A DNA stretch of 64,000 bases from Treponema sp. OMZ 798. GTDB taxonomy: Bacteria; Spirochaetota; Spirochaetia; Treponematales; Treponemataceae. Shown piece by piece: positions 24,309-32,782 of this stretch (position 1 is the first letter of the stretch; the number at the start of each line of letters is the position of its first letter). Location: contig NZ_CP051305.1 in assembly GCF_024181385.1 (NCBI RefSeq), positions 682,001 to 746,000 on the forward strand. Reading direction: 5' to 3'. The notes below the pieces were generated by a model. It saw only the letters and a list, made by a program, of their open reading frames with translations, ran no database searches and had not been told where the DNA came from. Made by a program: the position numbers and the translations under genes.

Positions 24309-26135
24309 ATGAAAAATAATTATCTATACCGTTCTTTTAAATTTACATTCGGGGTGAGTCCGGTTTCACATATTTTTGTTTTAATTGAAGAGATTTGGCA
24401 GGCCTTGTTTCATTCCATAGCGGCTTTTCTTTTAAGCGGTTTTATCGATACAGTCATAGCTTATTCTCAAAAACAAGTTGAGGTCAAAGTTCTTTATTTT
24501 TATGCTCTGAGTTTTGCTTCTCTTTACATCTTACAGGAATTATGGGCTCTTGTGTATAACGGTGCAATGAATATCGGAATATATGAAAAGCCGAATAATT
24601 ATGCCAATCTTTTGATTGCCGAAAAAGCTTCACGGTTGCGCTTAATCGAATTTGAAGATGCGAATATTTTAAACATGTATAAGTATGCCAAGGATAATAT
24701 CGAAAACGAATATGTTCCTTATCTTGTAATGCGTATGATTTATATTCTGTGCCGATTTATCGAAATAGCTTCTTTGACTTTTGTAATCACCAAATTCGAT
24801 TGGCGGCTTTTCCTTGTCGCAGCCGTTTCGGTTATTCCGTATTTTATTACCCGCCTTATTCGGGGAAAAGAAATGTATAAATATAAATCGATCCAAATTC
24901 CTGAAGAAAGAAAATTGGATTATCTTTGGTCTCTTTTTACCGATAAGAGTGCAGGGAAGGAATTGCGCATTTCAAGATCCGATGAGTATATAAAAGAAAA
25001 ATGGCTTAAAAAAAACAAGGAAGTTTTTGATCCCGTTTGGAAGTTAAAGAAAAAAGATGCTTTTTCCGTTTTGTTTTGCGACATGCTTTCTTCTATAGGA
25101 TACGGTATTGCAGTTTTTTTCTGCCTTTATCTTGCCTTAAATAGAATTATCAGTATCGGAATGCTCGGAGCTGCAATAGGGGCTTTTACTATGATTCAGT
25201 TTTGTATGCGGAATCTTTTGGAAGCCTTAGGTTCGATTTCAATGTACGCCGCCCACACAAAGCACTTTTTCGATTTTTTGGATTTGCCCGAAGATCTTCC
25301 TTTAAAAGAATCGGAAGCTGTGTCTAAGGAATCGCCCGCCGAATCTAAAAATTCGGCTTGCAGTTTAAAAAATTGTATCGAATTGAAAAACTGCATCGAG
25401 CTTAAAAATGTTTCTTTTTCATATCCGAACAACGATAAAAAAGCCCTTAACCGTATAAGTCTTTCCATCAAAAAGGGTGAAACGCTGGCTCTCATAGGCG
25501 AAAACGGTTCGGGAAAAACCACTCTTTCTAAAATTATTTTAGGGCTTTATGAGGCCGGTACAGGGGAAGTCCTATGGGACGGTACCAATATAAATTCGAT
25601 AGATAAGACTGCTCTTTATAAAAATATTTCTCTCACCCTTCAAAAACCCGTTCAATATAATTTTAGTTTAAGAGAAAACGTCGCAATTTCCGATTTGACC
25701 AGGATAAACGAAGATAAAAAAATTATAGAGACCCTAAAAGAAAACGATGCCGATTATCTTTTAGAAAAAACGGGAGGCCTTGACGGAAGACTTGGGCGTA
25801 TTTTTAAGGGCGCCGAACTTTCAGGCGGAGAATGGCAGCGCCTTGCTCTAAGCCGCTGCCGCTTTAGGGAGGCAGATTTTTTAATCCTTGATGAGCCGAC
25901 TTCAGCCCTTGATCCTATCGAAGAAAGCCTTGTGTTAAAGCGCTTTATAAGCCTTATAAAAAACAAAACCGCCGTAATCATTTCGCATAGGGCGGGTTTG
26001 TGCAGGCTTGTAGACAGGGTAGCTCTTATGAAGGAGGGGAGACTCCTAGCCCTCGGTACTCACGATGAGCTTTTTTCTTCTTGTGATGAATATAGAAGGC
26101 TTTATTCCGCTCAAGCCGATTTATACAGGGATTAA
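24309..26135 (+). CDS. ABC exporter half-transporter 2
   Basis: 608 residues. The N-terminal six-helix membrane domain spans residues 1-325; the ATPase spans about 360-605. Walker A is IGENGSGKTT, the Q-loop LTLQKP, the signature LSGGEWQRLALS, Walker B LILDEP, and the switch His is in ISHRAG. A linker before the ATPase contains a short repeat (LKNCIELKNCIELKN), an apparent small duplication. The ribosome site is AGAGGAAA. With the upstream gene it most likely forms a heterodimeric exporter; the substrate is unknown. Confidence 0.9.
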   Translation: MKNNYLYRSFKFTFGVSPVSHIFVLIEEIWQALFHSIAAFLLSGFIDTVIAYSQKQVEVKVLYFYALSFASLYILQELWALVYNGAMNIGIYEKPNNYANLLIAEKASRLRLIEFEDANILNMYKYAKDNIENEYVPYLVMRMIYILCRFIEIASLTFVITKFDWRLFLVAAVSVIPYFITRLIRGKEMYKYKSIQIPEERKLDYLWSLFTDKSAGKELRISRSDEYIKEKWLKKNKEVFDPVWKLKKKDAFSVLFCDMLSSIGYGIAVFFCLYLALNRIISIGMLGAAIGAFTMIQFCMRNLLEALGSISMYAAHTKHFFDFLDLPEDLPLKESEAVSKESPAESKNSACSLKNCIELKNCIELKNVSFSYPNNDKKALNRISLSIKKGETLALIGENGSGKTTLSKIILGLYEAGTGEVLWDGTNINSIDKTALYKNISLTLQKPVQYNFSLRENVAISDLTRINEDKKIIETLKENDADYLLEKTGGLDGRLGRIFKGAELSGGEWQRLALSRCRFREADFLILDEPTSALDPIEESLVLKRFISLIKNKTAVIISHRAGLCRLVDRVALMKEGRLLALGTHDELFSSCDEYRRLYSAQADLYRD

Positions 26136-26161
26136 ATTTTTATTTTTTTTTAGTTTATACC

Positions 26162-26190
26162 TTGATTAAAATAAAAAAATAATGTATGTT
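26162..26190 (+). promoter_or_regulatory. Candidate feo operon promoter
   Basis: TTGATT (26162-26167), a 17-nt spacer and TATGTT (26185-26190), 32 nt before the first feoA start. I see no clear Fur-box palindrome. Confidence 0.4.
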
Positions 26191-26221
26191 CCTTGAAACA
26201 TTTTGTGAGAGGTCACTGACA

Positions 26222-26449
26222 TTGTTACCCTTAATTATTTTAAAGGAAGGCGATAAGGCCTCCGTGCTTAAATTTGACGGAACGGGGGCCGAATTTTCCC
26301 GTCTTCGCAGTCTTGGAATAGATATAAATACGGAAATAACCGTTGTTACTTCTCAGGCCGATAAAAAGGGGCCTATTTTGCTTTTGGTAAACGGTTCAAA
26401 ATATGCGGTAGATTATAATCTTGCTTCCAAAATATTGGTACGTTTATAG
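26222..26449 (+). CDS. feoA: FeoA-domain protein (first copy)
   Basis: 75 residues from a TTG start; GAGAGG lies 9 nt upstream. The SH3-like FeoA fold is recognised from LKEGDKASVLKFDGTG, a central LRSLGIDINTEITVV and a C-terminal LVNGSKYAVDYNLASKILV. FeoA binds FeoB's cytoplasmic part and promotes ferrous iron uptake. Two FeoA genes in tandem precede feoB here; the two may form a heteromer. The exact start is uncertain because no ATG is available after the ribosome site. Confidence 0.8.
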   Translation: MLPLIILKEGDKASVLKFDGTGAEFSRLRSLGIDINTEITVVTSQADKKGPILLLVNGSKYAVDYNLASKILVRL

Positions 26450-26470
26450 ATTAAGGTAAAGGAGGTTTAA

Positions 26471-26695
26471 ATGACTCTTGATGAATTGGAGCAGGGTAAA
26501 AAAGGAATTATCGAGGACCTTGAAATCAGCGGAATGACCCTGCAAAGGCTTATAAGCTTGGGCTTTACCCCCGGGGCTGAAGTTTCGGTTGTAAGAAAGG
26601 CTCCGCTTTTAGATCCTTTTGATATTTCAATCTGCGGTTCGCTTGTAGCAGTCCGTAAGGACGAAGCTAAAAAAATCATTGTAAAAGAAGTTTAG
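26471..26695 (+). CDS. feoA: FeoA-domain protein (second copy)
   Basis: 74 residues. FeoA/SH3-like pattern: MTLDELEQGKKGIIEDLEIS, then LQRLISLGFTPGAEVSVVRKAP and ISICGSLVAVRKDEAKKIIV, which is closer to classical FeoA than the first copy. The ribosome site AAAGGAGG is strong. It is 3 nt before feoB, so the two are coupled. The expected role is regulation or assembly of FeoB. Confidence 0.92.
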   Translation: MTLDELEQGKKGIIEDLEISGMTLQRLISLGFTPGAEVSVVRKAPLLDPFDISICGSLVAVRKDEAKKIIVKEV

Positions 26696-26698
26696 AAT

Positions 26699-29533
26699 AT
26701 GAAAAAAGAAAAAATAAATATTGCTTTTGCCGGTCAGCCTAACTCCGGCAAGTCAACCCTATTTAACATGATGACGGGAGCTCATCAGCATGTTGCAAAC
26801 TATCCGGGCATCACAGTAGAGAAAAAAACGGGAGAGTATTTTGCCCTTGATCAGTCGGTTTTTATTACCGACTTGCCGGGTACTTACAGCCTTACTTCTT
26901 ATTCGCCTGAAGAAAGGGTGACCCGCAATTTTATTCTGCGTGAAAAACCTGAGCTTTTAGTAAACATTGCCGATGCCTCAAATTTGGAAAGACATCTTTA
27001 TCTTACATTTCAGCTTTTGGAGATGAATTGCCCCATTGTTATGTATTTAAACAAGATGGACTCCGCAAAAAATGCAGGTCTTCAAATTGATGTAGACAAG
27101 GTTTCCTCCCTCTTAGGCATTTCTATAATTGCCGGTTCAGCCAAGAAAAAGGAAAAGGTAAACGAGTTAAAAGAACTTATTTCAAGAACGGCTGAGAGCT
27201 CTGAGCCTCAAAAGCCCTTTATGCTTACCTACGGTAAGGACATGGAATCCTATTTGGAAAAGATTGTCGAAAAATTAAGGGCCTCCGCAAAAGATGAGCT
27301 TTTTCCCATCCCCTTAAGATGGCTTGCAATCAAGCTTTGCGAAAAGGATGCTGCAGTTATCGAGGAAGAGGGTAAAAATTTTACAAACTTTGATTCCGTC
27401 TTAAATTTTATAAAAGAAATCGAAGCTGAGCACAAGGAAAAACATAAGCACAGCTTTGAAATCGAAATAGCCCTTGCCCGCTCGGCTGCAGCAAAGAAAA
27501 TTGTTGAAGCTGCGGTTTCAAAAAAAGAGCTTGAACAAAAAGCCGTCGAGACCTTAAATATTAAAAGAAAGGTTTCCGAGGCTGTTGCAGTCCTTATTCT
27601 TTGTTTTGTAACCTATGAGATTTTGGATTCGCTTTTTTTGCTTTTGCCGATTCCCATCTTTGCAAACAACATTCTCCGCTTTGTTCTTAGTCTGGCCGGA
27701 GCTCTTGCCTTTACGGGAGGAGCAGCTCTTATCTATACTAAGGGAGGGTCAGGCAGTATAAACTCGACCGACAGGATCGATAAGGTACTTTGTCACAAGG
27801 TTTACGGTCTTTTGATCTTGGTTGAGCTTGTTTTGGTCTTTTATTGGATAACCGTAGTTTTGGGTTATAAGATGACCGACAAGGTTTTCCCGATATTTAA
27901 ATTTGTGCGCACGGTAGTTTCTCAGCTTATTTATCCTGAAGGCCTTATAAACGAAGGTCCTTTGCGAGGTCTCTTTTTAAGCGGAATAATTGACGGTGCA
28001 ATAATGATTCTAAACTATGTACCCATATTTTTCTGCTTGTTTGCCTTAATAGCCTTTTTGGAAGATGTCGGATACATGGCTCGTCTTGCCTTTATCATGG
28101 ATAGGGTTTTACGCAAGTTCGGTTTACACGGGCAGTCAACCCTTCCTATGATTTTATCGGGTGTTATAATGGGGGGCTGCGTTGTTCCCGGTGTTATGTC
28201 CACAAGAACAATCAGGGATGATAAGTCTCGCTTGGTAACTATCCTAATCTTGCCTCTGCTTAACTGTATGGCAAAGATTCCCTTTTATGTTTTAATTACG
28301 GGAATATTTTTTACAAGCTATCAATGGATAGTGCTGGGCGGAATTTCATTCTTTACTTTGATTGTGGCCTTGATTGTTGCAAAATATTTCAGCCTCTATG
28401 TTGTTCACGGCAGGCCCGAACCCTTTGTTTTGGAGCTTCCGGCTTATAATATGCCGACTTTAAGAGGCGTTTTAATCCGCACCTTTGAACGCTTATGGAG
28501 TTTTATAAAAAAAGTTGCGACTACAGTAGTCGCCGTTTCGGTTATAATCTGGGCGGGTGTAAACTTTCCCTCTTTGAACACGGAAAAAACCGCTCAATAC
28601 GAAGCAAAAAAAGAAGCCTATATTCAGGACTTTGCAGGAAAACTAAATAATTCATATTCCCAATATTTTGCTTCCGAAAAAGGTTTTATAGAATTCCAGC
28701 GTTTAAACGAGAAGCTTTATCTATATGATGCCTTAAATTGGTTCGGCGGAGCTAAGGGGACGGAAAGGAATATAAACAGGCTTTTTTTACAAAATCCTGA
28801 AATGACAAAAATAGCCTTAAAAGGAAAAATCGATCTCGGCAGCAATATAGGTGCTTTTAAAAACTACCTTGACATGTATTCTGCCGCAAAAAAAGACTTT
28901 GATAAGGCCTATGAGGGTGCTCAAGAATTTCAAAAGCCTATTTTGAAGGCTTCGTTTTATGCTTACTGGCAAAAATTGAATCCTTACTTCTTTGCCCTTG
29001 TCAGAACCGGAAAGATAAAAATTTCAGGAACAGCTGTGGTCGATTCTGAGGCTGCCGCCGCAGCAAAGGCTATACGTCCTGCGAGTGCTGATTTAAAGCT
29101 GATCTCGGTTCAGCTGCGAAAAGAAACCTTGGAAAACTCTATTTTGGGCTACCTAGGAAAGGGTATGGAGCCTGTCACAAAATATGCAGGTTTTGACTGG
29201 AAGGTAAACATTGCTATTTTAGGTTCTTTCGCTGCAAAAGAAGCCCTTGTTTCGACCTTGGGCACTATTTACAGTGTGGAGTCTTCAAGCGAGGATTCGG
29301 GTAAGGTTTTGGAAGCCCGTATTCAAGATAAGGAGACGGGGTTAACCCCCTTAGACGGTCTTACCATTATGATTTTGATCGCCCTCTTCCCGCCCTGTAT
29401 TGCTACCGTTATGGCAACAAAGACCGAGACTCAAAGTGTAGGCTGGACCTTGTTCAGTGTTCTTTATCCTGTAGTGCTCAGTTCTCTGGTTGCCGTCCTT
29501 GTATTCCAGTTGGGAAGATTATTCGGCTTTTGA
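26699..29533 (+). CDS. feoB: Ferrous iron transporter FeoB with long extracytoplasmic insertion
   Basis: 944 residues, longer than the usual 700-800. The N-terminal G domain has GQPNSGKST (G1), DLPGTYSL (G3) and NKMD (G4). The membrane part has both Gate regions, including GGCVVPGVMSTRT and the later AAKEALVSTLGTIY. An insertion of about 185 residues (about 625-810, helical and Lys/Tyr-rich) lies between membrane helices and is not in E. coli FeoB. FeoB imports Fe2+ across the inner membrane. The gene is followed 35 nt later by genes for NikL- and NikK-like exported proteins, which suggests periplasmic metal delivery; that link is inferred. Confidence 0.94.
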   Translation: MKKEKINIAFAGQPNSGKSTLFNMMTGAHQHVANYPGITVEKKTGEYFALDQSVFITDLPGTYSLTSYSPEERVTRNFILREKPELLVNIADASNLERHLYLTFQLLEMNCPIVMYLNKMDSAKNAGLQIDVDKVSSLLGISIIAGSAKKKEKVNELKELISRTAESSEPQKPFMLTYGKDMESYLEKIVEKLRASAKDELFPIPLRWLAIKLCEKDAAVIEEEGKNFTNFDSVLNFIKEIEAEHKEKHKHSFEIEIALARSAAAKKIVEAAVSKKELEQKAVETLNIKRKVSEAVAVLILCFVTYEILDSLFLLLPIPIFANNILRFVLSLAGALAFTGGAALIYTKGGSGSINSTDRIDKVLCHKVYGLLILVELVLVFYWITVVLGYKMTDKVFPIFKFVRTVVSQLIYPEGLINEGPLRGLFLSGIIDGAIMILNYVPIFFCLFALIAFLEDVGYMARLAFIMDRVLRKFGLHGQSTLPMILSGVIMGGCVVPGVMSTRTIRDDKSRLVTILILPLLNCMAKIPFYVLITGIFFTSYQWIVLGGISFFTLIVALIVAKYFSLYVVHGRPEPFVLELPAYNMPTLRGVLIRTFERLWSFIKKVATTVVAVSVIIWAGVNFPSLNTEKTAQYEAKKEAYIQDFAGKLNNSYSQYFASEKGFIEFQRLNEKLYLYDALNWFGGAKGTERNINRLFLQNPEMTKIALKGKIDLGSNIGAFKNYLDMYSAAKKDFDKAYEGAQEFQKPILKASFYAYWQKLNPYFFALVRTGKIKISGTAVVDSEAAAAAKAIRPASADLKLISVQLRKETLENSILGYLGKGMEPVTKYAGFDWKVNIAILGSFAAKEALVSTLGTIYSVESSSEDSGKVLEARIQDKETGLTPLDGLTIMILIALFPPCIATVMATKTETQSVGWTLFSVLYPVVLSSLVAVLVFQLGRLFGF

Positions 29534-29568
29534 TGTTTTAAATTATAAATTTTAGAGGAGTTATATAA

Positions 29569-30108
29569 ATGAAAAAAATAAGCATTTTATTTGTTTTAAT
29601 GATGTGTTCTATGATGCTTTTTGCACATTCGCCCCTATTGACTGTTGAGGATAACGGCGACGGAACTATCTATGTTCAAGGCGGATTTTCAAACGGAGCT
29701 ACTGCTGCCGGTGTTAAGCTTTATCTTACGGATAAGGCTACGGGTCAAAAAATCTGGGAAGGAGAATTCCCCGATGTAGGCGAACTCAATCTGCCTATTC
29801 CGAGTGTTCCGTATACTGTAACATTTGATGCAGGTCCCGGTCATATTATTGTAAAGGAAGGACCTGAGCCCGCAGGCGGTTTCGGCAGTCAGGCTGCTGA
29901 TGCATCGGCAAGCGGAAACGAAGCTCCTGCAGAGGCTGCTCCGGCACAAAAACCTGTTGCTGCTGCCGGTTCCGTAGGATGGGTTCCCATGGATACCGTT
30001 TCGGCAATGCCCGCTGTCGGTCCCTCTTTTACGGCAATCTTGGCCCTTGTGCTTGCCGTGATAAATTCGGTACTGATTGTTATCCTGTTTAAAAAACAAA
30101 AAAGGTAG
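29569..30108 (+). CDS. NikL-like exported protein with C-terminal anchor (copy 1)
   Basis: 179 residues. The signal peptide ends MMLFA and the mature protein would begin HSPLLTVEDNGDGT, with His at the N-terminus. Residues about 20-105 form a small beta-sandwich with GGFSNGATAAG and FDAGPGH, the pattern of NikL/CbiL-type accessory proteins of nickel/cobalt transport. An Ala/Pro/Glu-rich linker leads to a C-terminal membrane helix (ILALVLAVINSVLIVILF) and a KKQKR tail. N-terminal His residues coordinate metal in related systems; here this is inferred. A paralogue without the anchor lies at 35.4 kb. Confidence 0.65.
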   Translation: MKKISILFVLMMCSMMLFAHSPLLTVEDNGDGTIYVQGGFSNGATAAGVKLYLTDKATGQKIWEGEFPDVGELNLPIPSVPYTVTFDAGPGHIIVKEGPEPAGGFGSQAADASASGNEAPAEAAPAQKPVAAAGSVGWVPMDTVSAMPAVGPSFTAILALVLAVINSVLIVILFKKQKR

Positions 30109-30117
30109 GTGTCAAAA

Positions 30118-31128
30118 GTGAAAAAATTATTTCTTTCCGTATTGCTATGCTGTACGGCTTTGAGCCTTTTTGCTCACTTTCAGATTATTTATACTCCGTC
30201 TTCCATAATAGAAGATTCAAATAATAAGGTTGATTTTATAATTTCTTTTACCCACCCATTTGAGTCTGGGCTTACAATGGATATAGGTAAGAATGAAGCC
30301 GGAGAAGTCAAGGGTTTAAAAGAATTTTATTCCGTTCATAAAGAAGCCAAGACCGATTTAATGTCCTTTTTAAAAAAAGGAGAATTTGAATCTTCGGAAA
30401 GCAAGGCCTTTGCGTATACCTTTGAATTTAATAAGGAAGCAGGTTTTAGAGGAGGCGGAGACTGGGTCTTGGTGGCCGTTCCTCATCCTTATTTTGAAGC
30501 CTCCGAAGACGGATATATCCAGCAGATAGCTAAGGTCTTTATCAACAAGGCCGGGCTTTCCACCGATTGGCAATCAAGGGTTGCCGAAGGTTATCCCGAG
30601 ATACTGCCTTTGGTAAAGCCTTATGAAATCTGGGAGGGCGGAGTGATTCGTGCCCTTGTTCTGGACTCCGAAGGAAATCCCGTGCCCTATGCTCAGGTTG
30701 AATTTGAAAATATGAACTATGATGTTGATATGGCAAACAAGAAATTTACCGGAGAACCCAAGCTGCAAAAATCCGGTGCCGGTATGATAATGGCCGATAA
30801 TACAGGCGTTTTCGAATTTATTCCTCCCTGTCCCGGATATTGGGGCTTTGCCGCCCTCGGTGTAGGTAAGGAAAAGGAATTCTCCGGCAAGGAACTTTCT
30901 CAGGATGCCGTTATCTGGTTTGAGGTTAGTAAGATTGAAGATGCTTCAGAAGAGGCTGTTATGCCTGTTGCCCAAGCTCCTGCTGCTGAAGCCGCAAAAC
31001 CTGAAAAAGCCGGTCCTAAGGATGGCTTTTCTCCTGCTGCCTTGATTATCGTAATTTTACTCTTTGTGGTTATGTTTGCGTGGCCTCCTATATTTAAAAA
31101 GATTTCGGATAAGGCCGAAAACAAGTAG
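30118..31128 (+). CDS. DUF4198 (NikK-like) exported protein with C-terminal anchor (copy 1)
   Basis: 336 residues from the GTG at 30118 (AGGTAGG about 8 nt upstream); a GTG three codons earlier is possible. The signal peptide ends LSLFA, then HFQIIYTPSS, again with a predicted N-terminal His. DUF4198 features include FRGGGDWVLVAVPHPYFE, a second beta domain after LVLDSEGNPVPYAQVEFEN, and GYWGFAALGVG. A C-terminal membrane helix (ALIIVILLFVVMFAW) anchors it. NikK/DUF4198 proteins accompany Ni/Co transporters as extracytoplasmic metal-binding parts. A close paralogue lacking the anchor follows the riboswitch. Confidence 0.75.
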   Translation: MKKLFLSVLLCCTALSLFAHFQIIYTPSSIIEDSNNKVDFIISFTHPFESGLTMDIGKNEAGEVKGLKEFYSVHKEAKTDLMSFLKKGEFESSESKAFAYTFEFNKEAGFRGGGDWVLVAVPHPYFEASEDGYIQQIAKVFINKAGLSTDWQSRVAEGYPEILPLVKPYEIWEGGVIRALVLDSEGNPVPYAQVEFENMNYDVDMANKKFTGEPKLQKSGAGMIMADNTGVFEFIPPCPGYWGFAALGVGKEKEFSGKELSQDAVIWFEVSKIEDASEEAVMPVAQAPAAEAAKPEKAGPKDGFSPAALIIVILLFVVMFAWPPIFKKISDKAENK

Positions 31129-31133
31129 ATAAT

Positions 31134-31170
31134 AAAAGCCGAGCCTCTTTGGGGGCTTGGCTTTTTTTTT
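31134..31170 (+). terminator. Terminator after the first half of the metal island
   Basis: A 10-bp stem (31136-31145 with 31154-31163, one G-U pair) is followed by nine T residues. It ends the feo-NikL-NikK transcript just before the cobalamin riboswitch. Confidence 0.85.
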
Positions 31171-31202
31171 AAAATGTTTATAATCATTATCGAGGTTATA
31201 GT

Positions 31203-31392
31203 CAAATAAGGTTCTTAAATAATTTTAAGATTAAAAGGGAAACAGGTGAAAAACCTGCACAGCCCCCGCTACTGTAATTGAGTTTGTTTATCATAATGCT
31301 TGTAATTTATTTATATGGTTAGAAGCATGAGCCACTGTTAATATGGGAAGGCGATAAACTTTAAATCATAAGTCAGGAGACCTGCCTATTTG
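31203..31392 (+). promoter_or_regulatory. Cobalamin (B12) riboswitch
   Basis: The core elements are present in order: GGGAAACAGGTG with its pairing partner CACCTGC-like region (about 31237-31259), GCCCCCGCTACTGTAA (from 31262), AGCCACTG (31330-31337), GGGAAGGCG (31345-31353), and AAGTCAGGAGACCTGCC (31370-31386). The closing stem pairs CAAATA..GG (31203-31211) with CCTATTTG (31385-31392). In known cases adenosylcobalamin binding turns down the downstream genes. The gene regulated here encodes a DUF4198 protein, pointing to cobalt or corrinoid acquisition. Confidence 0.93.
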
Positions 31393-31686
31393 TGTTACGA
31401 ATCCTTCGGAGGGAAGGAAAATCGGAAAACTAATTATTATATAGCTCTATCCATGTTTTTCGTTTTTTCTTTATTTATTCTCCGTGTATTTTTAATTAAG
31501 AGTTTCCTATAAATTTTTATTGGAGGGCTTGCTTTTTTTTAAGAAATAATATAGATTGTCAGCGATAATTTACATTTAAATTCGAAAAAAGATTTATCCG
31601 TGAGTTTTAAGGGGTGCCTTTTTACTCTATCTTTTTTTGAACTTAGATAATGAGTCTTTAGACTAGAATATGTATAGGAGTTTTAT
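31393..31686 (+). other. Leader between riboswitch and the second DUF4198 gene
   Basis: 294 bases, T-rich. A candidate expression platform is a stem CGGAAAAC (31423-31430) with GTTTTTCG (31455-31462), one G-U pair, followed by a T-rich run (31463-31474). It could act as a riboswitch-controlled terminator. A second T-run occurs near 31532-31540. An AGGAG ribosome site lies about 7 nt before the ATG at 31687. Confidence 0.4.
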
Positions 31687-32508
31687 ATGAAAAAAATTAC
31701 AGGAATAGTTTTACTTTTATTCTTTGTAGCTATGGCTTCATTTGCTCACTTTCAAATGATTTATACCCCGACTTCAATCGTTGAAGGCAACTCTGTTGAT
31801 TTTAAGATTGTTTTTACCCATCCTGCCGATGCAGGTCACACAATGGACATCGGTAAAAACGAGGCCGGTGAAATTAAAGGTTTTGAAAAATTCTTTTCGG
31901 TTCACAAGGAAAAGGTACAGGATTTGCTTCCCTCTTTAAAGAAAACAAAATTTGCTGCTTTAGAAAGTGAGGCTTCTGCTTATGACCTTACCTTGAGCAA
32001 GGATAACGGTTTTAGAGGAGGCGGAGACTGGGCTCTTATCGCTGTTCCCCATCCTTATTATGAAGGAGGATCTGAAGATATTTATATTCAGCAGGTTACT
32101 AAGGTATTTATAAATAAGGCCGGACTTGATACCGACTGGAGTGCAAGATGTGCCGAAGGTTATCCCGAAATAATGCCCTTGGTAAAACCATATGATGTTT
32201 GGGTAGGCGGCATTTTTAGAGGTACTGTTTTAGATTCAAAGGGTAAGCCCGTACCTAATGCAGAAATTGAAGTTGAATACATTAACTTTGATGTAAACAT
32301 GAAAAAGAGCAAATTTGAAAAGAAGGCAAAAACAAAGAATGCTGCTGCAGTAATTTTGGCTGATGCAAATGGAAACTTTTCCTTTGTTCCTCACAAGGCC
32401 GGATACTGGGGCTTTGCAGCTCTTGGTGCAGGTAATACAAAAGAATTTGCAGGTAAAGAACTTTCACAGGACGCTGTACTCTGGATTGAGGCAATGCCGG
32501 TAAAATAA
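31687..32508 (+). CDS. DUF4198 (NikK-like) periplasmic protein (copy 2, riboswitch-controlled)
   Basis: 273 residues. The signal peptide ends AMASFA, then HFQMIYTPTS, so His is again the predicted first mature residue. It closely parallels the copy at 30.1 kb (shared MDIGKNEAGE, FRGGGDWALIAVPHPYYE, AEGYPEIMPLVKPYDVW, GYWGFAALGAG, GKELSQDAVLWIE). It lacks the C-terminal membrane helix and so should be soluble in the periplasm. It is the first gene after the cobalamin riboswitch. Cobalt binding is the simplest inference; nickel, iron or zinc cannot be excluded. Confidence 0.78.
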   Translation: MKKITGIVLLLFFVAMASFAHFQMIYTPTSIVEGNSVDFKIVFTHPADAGHTMDIGKNEAGEIKGFEKFFSVHKEKVQDLLPSLKKTKFAALESEASAYDLTLSKDNGFRGGGDWALIAVPHPYYEGGSEDIYIQQVTKVFINKAGLDTDWSARCAEGYPEIMPLVKPYDVWVGGIFRGTVLDSKGKPVPNAEIEVEYINFDVNMKKSKFEKKAKTKNAAAVILADANGNFSFVPHKAGYWGFAALGAGNTKEFAGKELSQDAVLWIEAMPVK

Positions 32509-32519
32509 GGAATGTCCTT

Positions 32520-32702
32520 ATGACATTAGGAATGGTCTTGACTATTTCCATAGTTGCAGGCGTTATCATCTTACTCATCCGTAAATATTACAGGATATTT
32601 AAGGGTAAGGCTTCGGCCTGCAACTGCGGAGAAAAAAACATCAATCCTAAGAGCGGCTGCGGTTGCGGATGCTGTGGCTGTTCTATGGAAGAAAAAAAGT
32701 AG
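32520..32702 (+). CDS. FeoB-associated Cys-rich membrane peptide
   Basis: 60 residues: one membrane helix (residues about 6-20, VLTISIVAGVIILLIR), a basic stretch, then a Cys-rich tail (ACNCGEKN and GCGCGCCGCSMEEKK). This is the pattern of the FeoB-associated Cys-rich family, normally found next to feoB. Here it is separated from feoB by about 3 kb and lies within the riboswitch unit, 11 nt after the DUF4198 gene. The cysteines probably bind metal at the cytoplasmic side. Confidence 0.75.
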   Translation: MTLGMVLTISIVAGVIILLIRKYYRIFKGKASACNCGEKNINPKSGCGCGCCGCSMEEKK

Positions 32703-32782
32703 ACTAACTTGCTTTAATTCGGGGTTCTCTCGAATTAAATGTTAGATATATTTAACTTATTAACTTAAAGGAGTTTTATTTT

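Noticed and set aside
22336..26135. The ABC pair as a siderophore or haem exporter tied to feo
   Set aside because: Only proximity supports it; the feo genes have their own candidate promoter and no substrate motif is visible.
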